Assembly (NCBI GenBank): GCA_965227155.1
Contig: OZ245731.1
Span: 2,852,001-2,916,000, forward strand
From: UBA6059 sp965227155
GTDB lineage: Bacteria; Bacteroidota; Bacteroidia; Cytophagales; Cyclobacteriaceae
Length of the DNA stretch: 64,000 nucleotides
Direction of reading: 5' to 3'
Positions 33,502 through 42,380 of this stretch are shown in pieces. The notes beneath the pieces are model-generated. The model worked only from the letters and a program-made list of their open reading frames with translations, made no database searches and was not told the DNA's origin. The position numbers and the translations under genes were made by a program. Position 1 is the stretch's first letter; every line of letters starts with the position of its first letter.

Positions 33502-34146
33502 ATGAAAGTACTAGTGATAGGAGCGAATGGACAGATAGGAAGACAAGTTGTCAATAAATTGAAGAAAAATAGTACCCACAAGCCCATAGCGATGGTGCGA
33601 AAACCAGAGCAGCAAGCGACCTGGGAGAGTCAGAATGTAGATACCGTGCTGGCGGATCTTGAAAATGATTTTAGCCATGCCTTTGAAAGCGCCGATGCGG
33701 TAATCTTTACTGCAGGATCTGGGGGGCATACCGGTAAAGACAAAACACATCTGGTAGATCGAGTAGGTGCGAAGAAGGCTATTGATTTGGCCACAAAACA
33801 TCAAATCGACCGATTTATCATGGTCAGCGCTTTTGGAGCTGATTTTTCCCCAAAGGACTGGCCCGATAGCATGAAGCATTATTATGAAGCTAAATCTGAT
33901 GCAGATAAAGCACTGATGCAGTCAAATCTTGCCTATACCATTCTTAAGCCTGGCAGGTTGTTGAATGAGGACCCCAGCCATAAAATTGAAATTGGAGAAG
34001 AGATAAGCCAAAGGGGTGGTAGCATATCAAGATCAGATGTGTCAGAAGTGATCGTGAAACTACTAGATAATAAAAAGAGCTACCATAAATCTTATGAACT
34101 TCTGGCCGGTGATGTCACAATTGACCAGGCTATCAATCACCTCTAG
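33502..34146 (+). CDS. NAD(P)-binding atypical SDR (YwnB/YhfK-like)
   Basis: 214 residues. Rossmann-type N-terminus VLVIGANGQIGRQVVNKL, followed by AMVRKPEQ, DLENDFSHAFESADAVIFTAGSGG, DRFIMVSAFGAD, HYYEAKSDADKALMQSNLAYTILKPGRLLNE. This is the SDR_a5-type NAD(P)-binding family of putative NAD-dependent epimerases or flavin-reductase-like proteins, with no known substrate. The stop overlaps the convergent DUF1571 gene by 4 nt (CTAG). Confidence 0.9.
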   Translation: MKVLVIGANGQIGRQVVNKLKKNSTHKPIAMVRKPEQQATWESQNVDTVLADLENDFSHAFESADAVIFTAGSGGHTGKDKTHLVDRVGAKKAIDLATKHQIDRFIMVSAFGADFSPKDWPDSMKHYYEAKSDADKALMQSNLAYTILKPGRLLNEDPSHKIEIGEEISQRGGSISRSDVSEVIVKLLDNKKSYHKSYELLAGDVTIDQAINHL

Positions 34147-35006
34147 TCGGTCAGTTTTTTTTTCTTTTTGGGCGAATTGAAAAAATCCACGATTTCCGTT
34201 TTGTTGATCTCAAGGTCTTTAACACTATATCTTTCGAATAAGCCCAGTTTATCAAAAAACTCCTGCCTGACAGGAAGGTAAGTGCTTTTGTCGATTGTCA
34301 TTATCATCGATTGGGCATAGGAACTGGGATATTTGATCGTAGTGCCTGCTTTGATAGGACCATAATTGCCAATGGAGGGATTATTCTCTACCAAAGCATA
34401 TTCACTAACGATGTATTGTTCTGAAAAACCGGCTGTGGTAGTGGGTTCACTTAGGGTGATGGTCTTTTCATGGTAATTATTGATAATTAGCGTTATTTGA
34501 TAATTACCTGAATCATCCTTTTTTACAGTAAATGCATCCGGAAAGGAGAGATATAGTTTATCGAGTAGTCTTGCCATTGAGACAAAACCCACATTGAAGA
34601 TGGTATGATGGTTTTTGTCTCTGGCCAAAGAGCCAAAAGGGTCGAGGTATAAGTTTGTATATGGAAACCCTACCGGATCGTATAAGAGTTTATTGTTGTG
34701 CTTACCATGCTCATAAAGTATGGTGGCTCCTTCGTGTGGCTGGATAAATTCCATAAATACCCTGAATGGCAATTGTGTATAGTTGATGTACTGCTCACCC
34801 GTCAATAGCTGCCCGTCAATTCTTTCTGTATTTTCAAACCGATAGCTTGCAGATGATACCTGCTGCATAGCGGCAATACTTTTTTTAATTACTTCAGATG
34901 GGTCTGTAATTGACTGACTGTAGAGAGGTTGATTGGTGAGGTAAAGTAGAACTACAAATTGACAGAATAAAGCTGGATTGAAAAAATGAGAAAAGGATCT
35001 GATCAT
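34143..35006 (-). CDS. DUF1571 secreted protein
   Basis: 287 residues. Signal peptide about 1-30 (ending PLYSQS). Matches DUF1571: IAAMQQVSSASYRFENTERIDGQLL, QLPFRVFMEFIQPHEGATILYEHGKHNNKLLYDP, LDPFGSLARDKNHHTIFNVGFVSM and SYAQSMIMTIDKSTYLPVRQEFFDKLGLFERYSVKDL. The family has a LolA-like outer-membrane-lipid carrier look, but its role is unknown. The C-terminus is a short lysine run. Divergent from the GH32 gene. Confidence 0.87.
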   Translation of the reverse strand: MIRSFSHFFNPALFCQFVVLLYLTNQPLYSQSITDPSEVIKKSIAAMQQVSSASYRFENTERIDGQLLTGEQYINYTQLPFRVFMEFIQPHEGATILYEHGKHNNKLLYDPVGFPYTNLYLDPFGSLARDKNHHTIFNVGFVSMARLLDKLYLSFPDAFTVKKDDSGNYQITLIINNYHEKTITLSEPTTTAGFSEQYIVSEYALVENNPSIGNYGPIKAGTTIKYPSSYAQSMIMTIDKSTYLPVRQEFFDKLGLFERYSVKDLEINKTEIVDFFNSPKKKKKLTD

Positions 35007-35139
35007 TCTAATTTATGAAAAACATGCAAATGTCGTCAATAACAGTTTAACTTGTATGTATGTATGAAAAATGCAGTTGATTAGCCGGTAGGCTTACTAG
35101 AACTTCTATTGTTTTTCAACTTTTTAACCATCCATATTT

Positions 35140-36651
35140 ATGCTCATACGATTCTTAATACTCATAGCCGGTGCAACATTATTGGGATGTAGCCAGACGA
35201 TAGAAAGTAATCAAGCTGATCAACAAAGCGATACGGATTATTCTGAAAAATTTCGTCCGCAGTATCATTTCTCACCACCAGCCAATTGGATGAACGATCC
35301 AAACGGTATGGTTTACTACGCAGGTGAATACCATCTTTTTTACCAGTATTATCCTGATAGTAATGTATGGGGCCCAATGCACTGGGGGCACGCTGTTTCC
35401 AGAGATCTTGTGCATTGGGAGCAGCTACCCATAGCACTGTATCCTGATGAGCTGGGCTATATTTTTTCAGGAAGTGCAGTGGTAGACTGGAATAATACCA
35501 GTGGTTTTGGGACTGCTAATAATCCGCCTCTTCTAGCCATATATACCTATCATGATCCCGTAGGCGCTGAGCAAGGTAGAGTTGACTTTCAGACACAAGG
35601 AATAGCCTACAGTCTTGATAGTGGTAGAAATTGGATAAAATATGAGGGCAATCCTGTGCTCGACAACCCTGGCATCATTGACTTTAGAGATCCTAAGGTA
35701 TTTTATCATGAAGACCAACAAAAGTGGATCATGACACTGGCGGTAAAGGACCACATTAGCTTTTATTCGTCGGCGGATTTAAAAAACTGGACTTTTGAGA
35801 GTGATTTTGGTGCTGATATTGGTGCACATGGTGGCGTGTGGGAATGCCCAGATCTTTTTAAGCTACCTACCTCTGAGGGAAATGATTACTGGGTTTTGCT
35901 GGTAAGCATCAACCCGGGAGGGCCGGCTGGTGGCTCTGCTACACAATATTTTGTCGGTGATTTTGATGGCAATAGTTTCACACCAAAAGATACTACCATC
36001 CGTTGGGTGGACTATGGTGCAGACAACTACGCGGGAGTTACATGGAGCGACATCCCGGCTGAAGATGGTAGAAGGTTATTCCTGGGCTGGATGAGCAATT
36101 GGGACTATGCTCAGGTTGTACCCACCTACCAATGGCGCAGCGCGATGACAATTCCGAGAGCTTTGCAGCTTTCAGAAGATTTGAGGCTCCAATCTGTTCC
36201 GGTGGAGGAGATGAATTTACTGGAAGGTCAAACCGAAATCATCACTGAAGAACTGGCAATGGAATACATCACAAAAGAACCCTTATTTAAGCTAGATCTG
36301 GAGCTGTCAAATGGTGGTCAGGGAAAATTGATCATTGCAAATGGACAAGATGAGCAGGTTGTGATTGAGCTTCAGGAATCAGAGATCATATTTGACAGAA
36401 CCAAAAGTGGTATGGTTACTTTTAGTGAGAAGTTTGAGGCATTTCATGGCATCCCACTGGACGGACTTAAACCCTCACAGTTAACCATTTATGTAGATGC
36501 ATCCTCCATTGAAGTATTTGTGGATGAGGGCTTAATTGCGATTACTGAGTTGGTCTTTCCTAACGCTCCATACGACAGGGTAATGTTCACACCCAATCCG
36601 GAAACCAATATTAAGCATGCTGAAATCACTTATCTGGAGTCCATTTGGTAG
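35140..36651 (+). CDS. Glycoside hydrolase family 32 lipoprotein (levanase/inulinase/invertase-like)
   Basis: 503 residues. Signal with lipobox LLGC (Cys17). GH32 five-bladed propeller with the catalytic triad: nucleophile Asp53 in WMNDPNG, transition-state stabiliser Asp184 in FRDPK, acid/base Glu235 in WECPDLF. The C-terminal beta-sandwich (about 365-500) contains IYVDASSIEVFVDEG. It hydrolyses beta-fructosides (sucrose, levan or inulin); which one cannot be read from the sequence. As a lipoprotein it acts at the cell surface or in the periplasm. Unusually, no susC/susD, fructokinase or transporter gene is adjacent. Confidence 0.94.
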   Translation: MLIRFLILIAGATLLGCSQTIESNQADQQSDTDYSEKFRPQYHFSPPANWMNDPNGMVYYAGEYHLFYQYYPDSNVWGPMHWGHAVSRDLVHWEQLPIALYPDELGYIFSGSAVVDWNNTSGFGTANNPPLLAIYTYHDPVGAEQGRVDFQTQGIAYSLDSGRNWIKYEGNPVLDNPGIIDFRDPKVFYHEDQQKWIMTLAVKDHISFYSSADLKNWTFESDFGADIGAHGGVWECPDLFKLPTSEGNDYWVLLVSINPGGPAGGSATQYFVGDFDGNSFTPKDTTIRWVDYGADNYAGVTWSDIPAEDGRRLFLGWMSNWDYAQVVPTYQWRSAMTIPRALQLSEDLRLQSVPVEEMNLLEGQTEIITEELAMEYITKEPLFKLDLELSNGGQGKLIIANGQDEQVVIELQESEIIFDRTKSGMVTFSEKFEAFHGIPLDGLKPSQLTIYVDASSIEVFVDEGLIAITELVFPNAPYDRVMFTPNPETNIKHAEITYLESIW

Positions 36652-37034
36652 ATGGAGTTGATGTATAGATATGTAAATAGAATTCCTATAATAATGCCAT
36701 TCAGTTAAGCAAAGTTTTTACATTCCTCTCGCTAACCCTCTCAATGAGAAGGATAATATGAGCTGAACTAAATAGCATTGATTCCGATATCATGATGCTC
36801 TTATTGCTTCCCCGATTGGATAGTTGTTGCTAAAATGAGAATGCAATTTTGCTTGAAAGGTAAAAATCCAAAATGAGGAAATGCCTTTTCAGATGCTTCA
36901 AAATAGTACATTTTTCCAATTAAAGATTCAATATTCTTTAAAAGTTTGAATTATTTCTGAATTAGAGGTAACCCTATAACAGAATGATCGTTACAAAATA
37001 AAAATATAAACAGAACGAACATTCCAAATTAATT
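36652..37034. promoter_or_regulatory. Intergenic region before the SDR gene with two TetR-type sites
   Basis: No supported gene in 383 nt. Two related 14-15-mers lie before the SDR ATG: CAGAATGATCGTTAC (36980-36994) and AGAACGAACATTCC (37012-37025). The former matches the reverse complement of the site before the tetR gene at 12 of 15 positions, the latter matches it directly at 11 of 14. The remainder (36652-36979) shows nothing I can interpret. Confidence 0.5.
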
Positions 37035-37781
37035 ATGAAAAATCTAGAAGGAAAAATTGCTGTGATCACCGGAGGCAATAGTGGCATTGGTTATGCAACT
37101 GCAAAGAAGCTTCGCGAAAGAGGTGCAAAAGTTATCATCAGCGGCAGAAATGAAACCAGGGTAGTGGAGGCAGCCCAGGAGTTAGGTGTAGAGGGCTACA
37201 CGGCAGATGTATCAAAGCTCTCTGATATTGAAGAATTGGTAACCCGTATCAGTCAGGATCATAATCATATCGATATTTTATTTGTAAATGCCGGTATATT
37301 TCTGCCTGCACCTGTTGGAAGTATTACCGAATCAGTCTATGATCAACAGATGGATATCAATTTTAAAGGGGCTGTTTTTACCATTGAAAAGTTTCTTCCA
37401 TTGATTAGGGAAGGAGGATCTATCATTAATTTGTCTTCCGTGAATGCGTATACCGGAATGCCCAATACAGCCATTTACGCGGCTACAAAGGCAGCTATGA
37501 ATTCATATACCCGTACGGCAGCTACAGAACTGGCTTCTCGGGGTATACGTGTAAACGCTATCAATCCGGGTCCGGTAGAAACAGCCATATATGGAAAGAC
37601 CGGACTTTCAGAGAAGCAGTTGACAGGCTTTGCCCAACAAATGACGCAAAGGGTTCCTATGAAGCGCTTTGGCAAGCCGGAAGAAATTGCATCATTGGTT
37701 GCTTACCTTGCCTCCGATGAAGCTTCATTCATCACAGGAGCCGAATACAATGTAGATGGTGGGATCGGTGTGTTGATCTGA
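37035..37781 (+). CDS. SDR-family oxidoreductase
   Basis: 248 residues. Classical short-chain dehydrogenase: cofactor loop TGGNSGIGYATAKKL, SGRNE (NADP preference suggested by the Arg), NAG (FVNAGIFLP), catalytic Ser-Tyr-Lys in LSSVNAYTGMPNTAIYAATKAA, and NPGPVET. Ends with VDGGIGV. Substrate unknown. It is followed 68 nt later by a TetR-family gene on the same strand and both have similar operator-like sites upstream, so it is probably repressed by that regulator. Confidence 0.94.
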   Translation: MKNLEGKIAVITGGNSGIGYATAKKLRERGAKVIISGRNETRVVEAAQELGVEGYTADVSKLSDIEELVTRISQDHNHIDILFVNAGIFLPAPVGSITESVYDQQMDINFKGAVFTIEKFLPLIREGGSIINLSSVNAYTGMPNTAIYAATKAAMNSYTRTAATELASRGIRVNAINPGPVETAIYGKTGLSEKQLTGFAQQMTQRVPMKRFGKPEEIASLVAYLASDEASFITGAEYNVDGGIGVLI

Positions 37782-37798
37782 TTTTTTTTCGAAACTAT

Positions 37799-37814
37799 CG
37801 GAACAATCATTCCG
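37799..37814. promoter_or_regulatory. Operator candidate in front of the TetR-family gene
   Basis: CGGAACAATCATTCCG has perfect 5-bp arms CGGAA/TTCCG and lies 35-50 nt upstream of the regulator ATG. Related sequences occur twice before the SDR gene (36980-36994, 37012-37025), pointing to autoregulation and co-regulation. Confidence 0.6.
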
Positions 37815-37849
37815 TTTTAAAGAGAGTCACACAATGACTCTCTTTAATT

Positions 37850-38431
37850 ATGGCACGAATCAAGGCTTTTGATGAAAAGGAAAAACTGGAAAGGGCTTTA
37901 AATCTCTTCTGGAAAAAGGGTTTTCATGCCACTAGTATGCAAGATTTGGTTGATACAATGGGGATCAACAGATCGAGTATATACGATACTTACAAAAACA
38001 AGGAGCAATTGTTTGAGCAGGCTATTCAGCATTATCGAAGCAGAAATATTGCCATGATTGAAAGCATTCTTAAGAAAGATATACCTGTAAAGGAACGGTT
38101 CAGATTATTGTTCCACACGGCTTTAGATCAGTCATTGAAAGATTCTGATAAAAAGGGCTGCTTTGTTGTTAACACCACGGCGGAATTGGCTTCTACCGAT
38201 CCTAAGATCAAGGCTATGCTTACCGAAAATAAGGCTGTATTTACGAGGGTTTTTAAAGAATCGCTAGAGCGAGCTCAGGATGAGGGAGAAATTATGAGAT
38301 CGAGGGATATAGAGGGTCTAGCGACTTTACTCTTTACGCTTTACAATGGATTACAGGTTGTATCCAAATTAGAAAATGAGCCCGCACAAATGAAAGAAGC
38401 CGTTGATGAGGTACTCAAATTGTTAAATTAA
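37850..38431 (+). CDS. TetR/AcrR-family transcriptional regulator
   Basis: 193 residues. N-terminal TetR helix-turn-helix: KEKLERALNLFWKKGFHATSMQDLVDTMGINRSSIYDTYKNKEQLFEQA (split here for length: KEKLERALNLFWKKG, then FHATSMQDLVDTMG, then INRSSIYDTYKNKEQLF). The ligand domain contains KGCFVVNTTAEL, the AefR/YxaF-like signature. Represses genes until a small ligand binds. Likely controls itself and the upstream SDR oxidoreductase gene. Confidence 0.92.
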   Translation: MARIKAFDEKEKLERALNLFWKKGFHATSMQDLVDTMGINRSSIYDTYKNKEQLFEQAIQHYRSRNIAMIESILKKDIPVKERFRLLFHTALDQSLKDSDKKGCFVVNTTAELASTDPKIKAMLTENKAVFTRVFKESLERAQDEGEIMRSRDIEGLATLLFTLYNGLQVVSKLENEPAQMKEAVDEVLKLLN

Positions 38432-38463
38432 AAAAATGGCTCAAAGAAATTCCTTGAGCCATT
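38431..38463 (-). terminator. Terminator between tetR and the convergent S8 protease
   Basis: Stem AATGGCTCAA / TTGAGCCATT (38435-38444 with 38454-38463), 9-nt loop; on the minus strand it runs into TTTTTT, so it ends the S8 protease transcript; it may also act on the tetR side. Confidence 0.85.
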
Positions 38464-38490
38464 GGATAGGTTGTTGTGTATTAAGGGCAA

Positions 38491-41400
38491 TTAATTTCTA
38501 ATAAGTCTAAAGCTTTTCCAGTCCTGATCAAACTGTAAGTACACGATATATACGCCAGCATTGGTCTGACTGATGTCAATGAGGAGTTCATCCTGATTCA
38601 TATCCAACTTGTGGGCAATTTCCATCCCTTGTACATTAAAGATCCTTATTTGTTTCAGCTGATTTAATAAAGTGTGATCCTTAAAGTTGATGAAGAAATT
38701 GCCAGTAGAAGGATTAGGATAATAATTCAGAATTGATCGTATGTCCTCATCCGCACTGTTGACAACCTCTAAGATGGATGCCAGGTTGGTGATAACGATG
38801 GTTTCAGCATTGCCTTCAGCATCTGTGATCGTGACGGTGACTTCCACATCACCAGCTTCTTCGAACGCGACCGTTATAGCATTATCCACTTCATCAAGCA
38901 CAAGCCCTGCAATATTGAATGACCAATCATAATTGTAAGGTGGTACACCGCCAGATGCACTAACTTCAAAAACAATCTCTTCATCAATTTCAGCTTCAGG
39001 CAAAGATGCAGTGATAGATCCCGTAATTGGATAAGGAGCTACATTTGGATCAATGATTGAAACGGTAGCTGTAATGCTATTGTCATTTTCATTAGACTCT
39101 TCAATCACATTTTCGGAATCTAAGGTAGCAATGACGGTCAGGCTGCCAGGTTCAGTAGGTGAACCAACTTCTACTACCTCTTCATATGACTGACCTGCTG
39201 CGATAATATCAGTTACAGTACTAAAGAAAATCTCACCGTTGATATCATAGCTTATGGTAAAGGGTGGATCGACATCAGCATCACCGGTATTTTGAAAAGT
39301 AACTACAAAGAATGCCTGGCCTCCTACTGCTAACGGTGTTTCCCCATTTTCATCGACAATGGTAAAGGCTTGTGGTACAAGATTGGGTAAAGGCGTAGCT
39401 GCTGCGATTACAGTGTAGCTTGCCGATAGGCTGTTGTCAGCTTCATTGCTTTCTTCTATCTGGTTTGCCGGATCAATTTTAGCCGTTACGTTGTAATTTC
39501 CTACCACTTCAACATTTCCAAACGGTACATTTTCTGTTATAGATGCTCCCGGAGCCAGGTTTAGTGCAATACTATGTGGAAGAGTAATGCTTCCCGATGT
39601 GAATTCAACTTCCAGTGTCTGGTTCAATTGGGTTGTGCCTGTGTTCTGGATTGTGATGATTCCAAAAGCCGGATTCCCGGAAACAATGGTAGAAGAACCT
39701 GTGCTATTCTGAACGGTGAAGCCAGTAAGTGTAAGATTGGTTGAAGGTGCCGGGCCCAAAGCTGTTTCTATCGCTAACATAGCATCTAATACGTCCATCT
39801 TGCCATAGCCCCAGGTATTACTTTTGGGATTGCCCATATTATCTACTGTTTCCAGAGAAACAAAATTGTCTTCTGAGGCTGTTTCTTCAAATACTGCCAA
39901 TACATGTTCATGTCTTAAATCAGGTTTGGCCTCCAGCATTAGGGCGATAGCACCGGCTACAGCAGGTGCGGCCATGCTGGTACCCTGAGAATATGCAAAA
40001 ATATAATCCAAGCCGTCATTACCTGTGGTGGTAGATACCACATCACTTCTGTCTGTAAGTTCTTCGTCCTGGTCATTGTAGGCGGAGATAATTCTATTTC
40101 CTGGTGCAACTATGTCAGGCTTTACACGCATATCAAGCGATGGTCCTCTACTAGAGAAGCTAGTGATTTCACCTAGTACATCTTCTGGATTAAAATTCAC
40201 ACCTGCTGAGGTATTGTATGAACCAACAGTAATCACTTCTCGGGCAGTGCCAAACTCACCTACCGTGTATTGACTGTTTCCACTTTTCCAAACTACATCG
40301 AATGATGGATCGACATCACCAGATGCAGCATCTGTAAGTTCTGCTCCCGAACCGAAACCATTGTTCCAAATATGTACTGTGCCATTTTCAGCACGGACTA
40401 AAGCAATGACCCAGGATGATTGGTCAAAATTTTCCGTGTAACCTACCCGTATGTATGCATTAGGTCGATTATTGCCAGTTGAAGATGGCCCGGCAAAAAG
40501 TGAAGCAACAAAATCAATTTCCCCATTTTCAAATGCCTCTTCTGAGCCAATGTTTTGCTCATTATCCGATTGTGTCGAAATAAAACCGGTTTCATTAATC
40601 TCACCAGTAAAGGCATTGTAGGAAAGTACATTAACTTCAAAGTTAGTATTAGCAGATCCCCACACTGATAATTCAGATGCGTAAATACCATCATCAACAT
40701 TCTGGCCAATGATGGCAGTAGCCATTGTTTCCCCAGAATTGAATGTATGGGATACATGTAGTGGAGTATCTCCTTCATTGCCTGCGGCTGCTACCAATAT
40801 CTTACCTGCTCCGGCCAGATTATCTAATCCCTGCTCTAACAAAGAAGTGCCATCATGTGGGCCAATGTGTGTACCCAGGCTCATATTGATAACAGCCGGT
40901 TTATTCTGAGAGGCTGCATATTCAAAAATGTAATTGACTGCATCAATCACTGCTGAAGGCCCGGATATGCCAGCAGATGGACTGGTTTCAAAACTTCCCA
41001 ATTCTACAAATACCAGTTCGGCTTCTGGTGCAAAGCCGCGGTAGGTTCCATTACTGCCATTACCCGATCCCCCGGCAATACCTGCCACATGGGTACCATG
41101 TGATCCGGATGATGTACTGTAAATGCCCAGGTTCAAAATTTCATTAGCTCCAGATAATTCCGCACCATAATCGTAAGGTGCAGGAGGGGTTCCTGTGAAG
41201 CCTGATTGTAACCATACTTTTGATACTCTGTACTGACTACCATCCTCAGAGTAGAAAGCAGGATGATTCAGTACAAAATCATAATCTATGATACCCAATA
41301 CTACCCCATCACCTGTATAGGATGTAGATAGGCCATTTATTGCCTGATGTACCTGATCAACCCTTGATAATTGCCGGGATTCTTCTAGTCGGGGTTGAAT

Positions 41401-41763
41401 TGCAAAATCAGTTTCCAGATATTCCAGGCCTTTTACATCGGCCATGGTCGATAATTTGTCGAGTGGAATATTGAGCGACCAGATATTACCAGCTTTGGTC
41501 TGCACTTTTACGCCAAGTTCATGCAATCGGCTAATGTCAATGTCCTGAGAGACTTTGGCTAATGCTCCGGTTGAAGGCATCACTGATGTTCTCGCATTCA
41601 CGGGTAATTTCCCTGCCAGACTATTGAGATTGCCGTATTTATGTTGCGCAGTGGTTACCTTATGCAGCAACTGTCTGGTAATCGGCGAAAACTTTGAATT
41701 TTGTGACCAACCCATTGTGACCATCACAAAGAGTAGCACAATTACGAGTAAAGGTTTTTTCAT
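38491..41763 (-). CDS. Secreted S8-family subtilase with CARDB/PKD domains and T9SS sorting tail
   Basis: 1090 residues. Signal peptide 1-21; propeptide about 22-135; subtilase catalytic domain about 145-645 with Asp160 (GIIDYDF), His222 (SHGTHVAGIAG), oxyanion Asn in AAAGNEG, and Ser596 (GTSMAAPAVAG). A long insert (about 330-490) splits the catalytic fold. Then two CARDB-like domains (about 665-910, VQNSTGSSTIVSGNPAFGI, QAFTIVDENGE) and a PKD-like domain (about 925-1010). Residues about 1015-1090 are a type A T9SS tail (YYPNPSTGNFFINF...DISQTNAGVYIVYLQF). Extracellular protease. The gene upstream encodes a lipoprotein like its propeptide. Confidence 0.93.
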   Translation of the reverse strand: MKKPLLVIVLLFVMVTMGWSQNSKFSPITRQLLHKVTTAQHKYGNLNSLAGKLPVNARTSVMPSTGALAKVSQDIDISRLHELGVKVQTKAGNIWSLNIPLDKLSTMADVKGLEYLETDFAIQPRLEESRQLSRVDQVHQAINGLSTSYTGDGVVLGIIDYDFVLNHPAFYSEDGSQYRVSKVWLQSGFTGTPPAPYDYGAELSGANEILNLGIYSTSSGSHGTHVAGIAGGSGNGSNGTYRGFAPEAELVFVELGSFETSPSAGISGPSAVIDAVNYIFEYAASQNKPAVINMSLGTHIGPHDGTSLLEQGLDNLAGAGKILVAAAGNEGDTPLHVSHTFNSGETMATAIIGQNVDDGIYASELSVWGSANTNFEVNVLSYNAFTGEINETGFISTQSDNEQNIGSEEAFENGEIDFVASLFAGPSSTGNNRPNAYIRVGYTENFDQSSWVIALVRAENGTVHIWNNGFGSGAELTDAASGDVDPSFDVVWKSGNSQYTVGEFGTAREVITVGSYNTSAGVNFNPEDVLGEITSFSSRGPSLDMRVKPDIVAPGNRIISAYNDQDEELTDRSDVVSTTTGNDGLDYIFAYSQGTSMAAPAVAGAIALMLEAKPDLRHEHVLAVFEETASEDNFVSLETVDNMGNPKSNTWGYGKMDVLDAMLAIETALGPAPSTNLTLTGFTVQNSTGSSTIVSGNPAFGIITIQNTGTTQLNQTLEVEFTSGSITLPHSIALNLAPGASITENVPFGNVEVVGNYNVTAKIDPANQIEESNEADNSLSASYTVIAAATPLPNLVPQAFTIVDENGETPLAVGGQAFFVVTFQNTGDADVDPPFTISYDINGEIFFSTVTDIIAAGQSYEEVVEVGSPTEPGSLTVIATLDSENVIEESNENDNSITATVSIIDPNVAPYPITGSITASLPEAEIDEEIVFEVSASGGVPPYNYDWSFNIAGLVLDEVDNAITVAFEEAGDVEVTVTITDAEGNAETIVITNLASILEVVNSADEDIRSILNYYPNPSTGNFFINFKDHTLLNQLKQIRIFNVQGMEIAHKLDMNQDELLIDISQTNAGVYIVYLQFDQDWKSFRLIRN

Positions 41764-41797
41764 CGGTTATTCATTGGTAGTTAAACATGGACAAATT

Positions 41798-42193
41798 TTA
41801 CCTGGTTTTTAAGGGTCTGTCAATTTCTATCAGGTCTATCGATTCTATTTTACTTAAAGCAGCTAGTTGTGTAATGGGGATTCTAACTGTACGTATGTTT
41901 CCCGCTTTTGTCATCTGCTTTACAGCCAACTCATCTAAATGCTGATCGTCAAAGCCATCCTGAACTTTCATCAAGCCTTTGACATAATACAAACCATTTT
42001 CAGCCTTAAGCTGGTATTTTGAGATCAACGATGTTGAAGGGGTATTGAAATCATCATTTTGTAATGCCTCCATAAGTTGTCTGGCAGGCGGAGAAAGTTT
42101 CGAAGGATCGTATGTAGGCATGGCTTTATTGCTACAGGATTCACAAATAAAACTCAATAAGATGATGACTAACAAGTTTTTCATAGGAGTCAT
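41798..42193 (-). CDS. Free-standing propeptide-like lipoprotein next to the S8 protease
   Basis: About 128-131 residues (ATG 42184 or 42193; the frame reaches 42229). Hydrophobic signal MKNLLVIILLSFICESC with Cys17 as likely lipid site (the lipobox ESC is atypical). The mature part matches the propeptide of the adjacent protease: SPPARQL to SPITRQL, MTKAGNIRTVRIPITQL to VQTKAGNIWSLNIPLDKL, and KIESIDLIEIDRPL to VKGLEYLETDFAIQP, including an identical TKAGNI. It lacks any catalytic domain. It may be an inhibitor, chaperone or immunity-like protein for the protease. It is 34 nt upstream of the protease gene on the same strand, so co-transcribed. Role inferred, not shown. Confidence 0.8.
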   Translation of the reverse strand: MTPMKNLLVIILLSFICESCSNKAMPTYDPSKLSPPARQLMEALQNDDFNTPSTSLISKYQLKAENGLYYVKGLMKVQDGFDDQHLDELAVKQMTKAGNIRTVRIPITQLAALSKIESIDLIEIDRPLKTR

Positions 42194-42380
42194 TTTGAAA
42201 TAGTATTTGATATATTTTGAGTATACCAAATATTATACCGCAACTAAGCTAAACTAACTCCTCAGATTTTGTAAATCAATATCTTTTTGTAAAAGATGCA
42301 TTTTTGTTTGTGAGCAATCAAATTTCTTTGTGAATGCGTCTATACCAAGAAAAATTTAAGACCTATGTTGTAGCAATATG

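Noticed and set aside
35140..36651. GH32 gene controlled by the LacI-like sites
   Set aside because: The upstream region 35007-35139 has no TGCAAACGTTTGCA-like site; the sites are 2.5-3.5 kb away before other genes.
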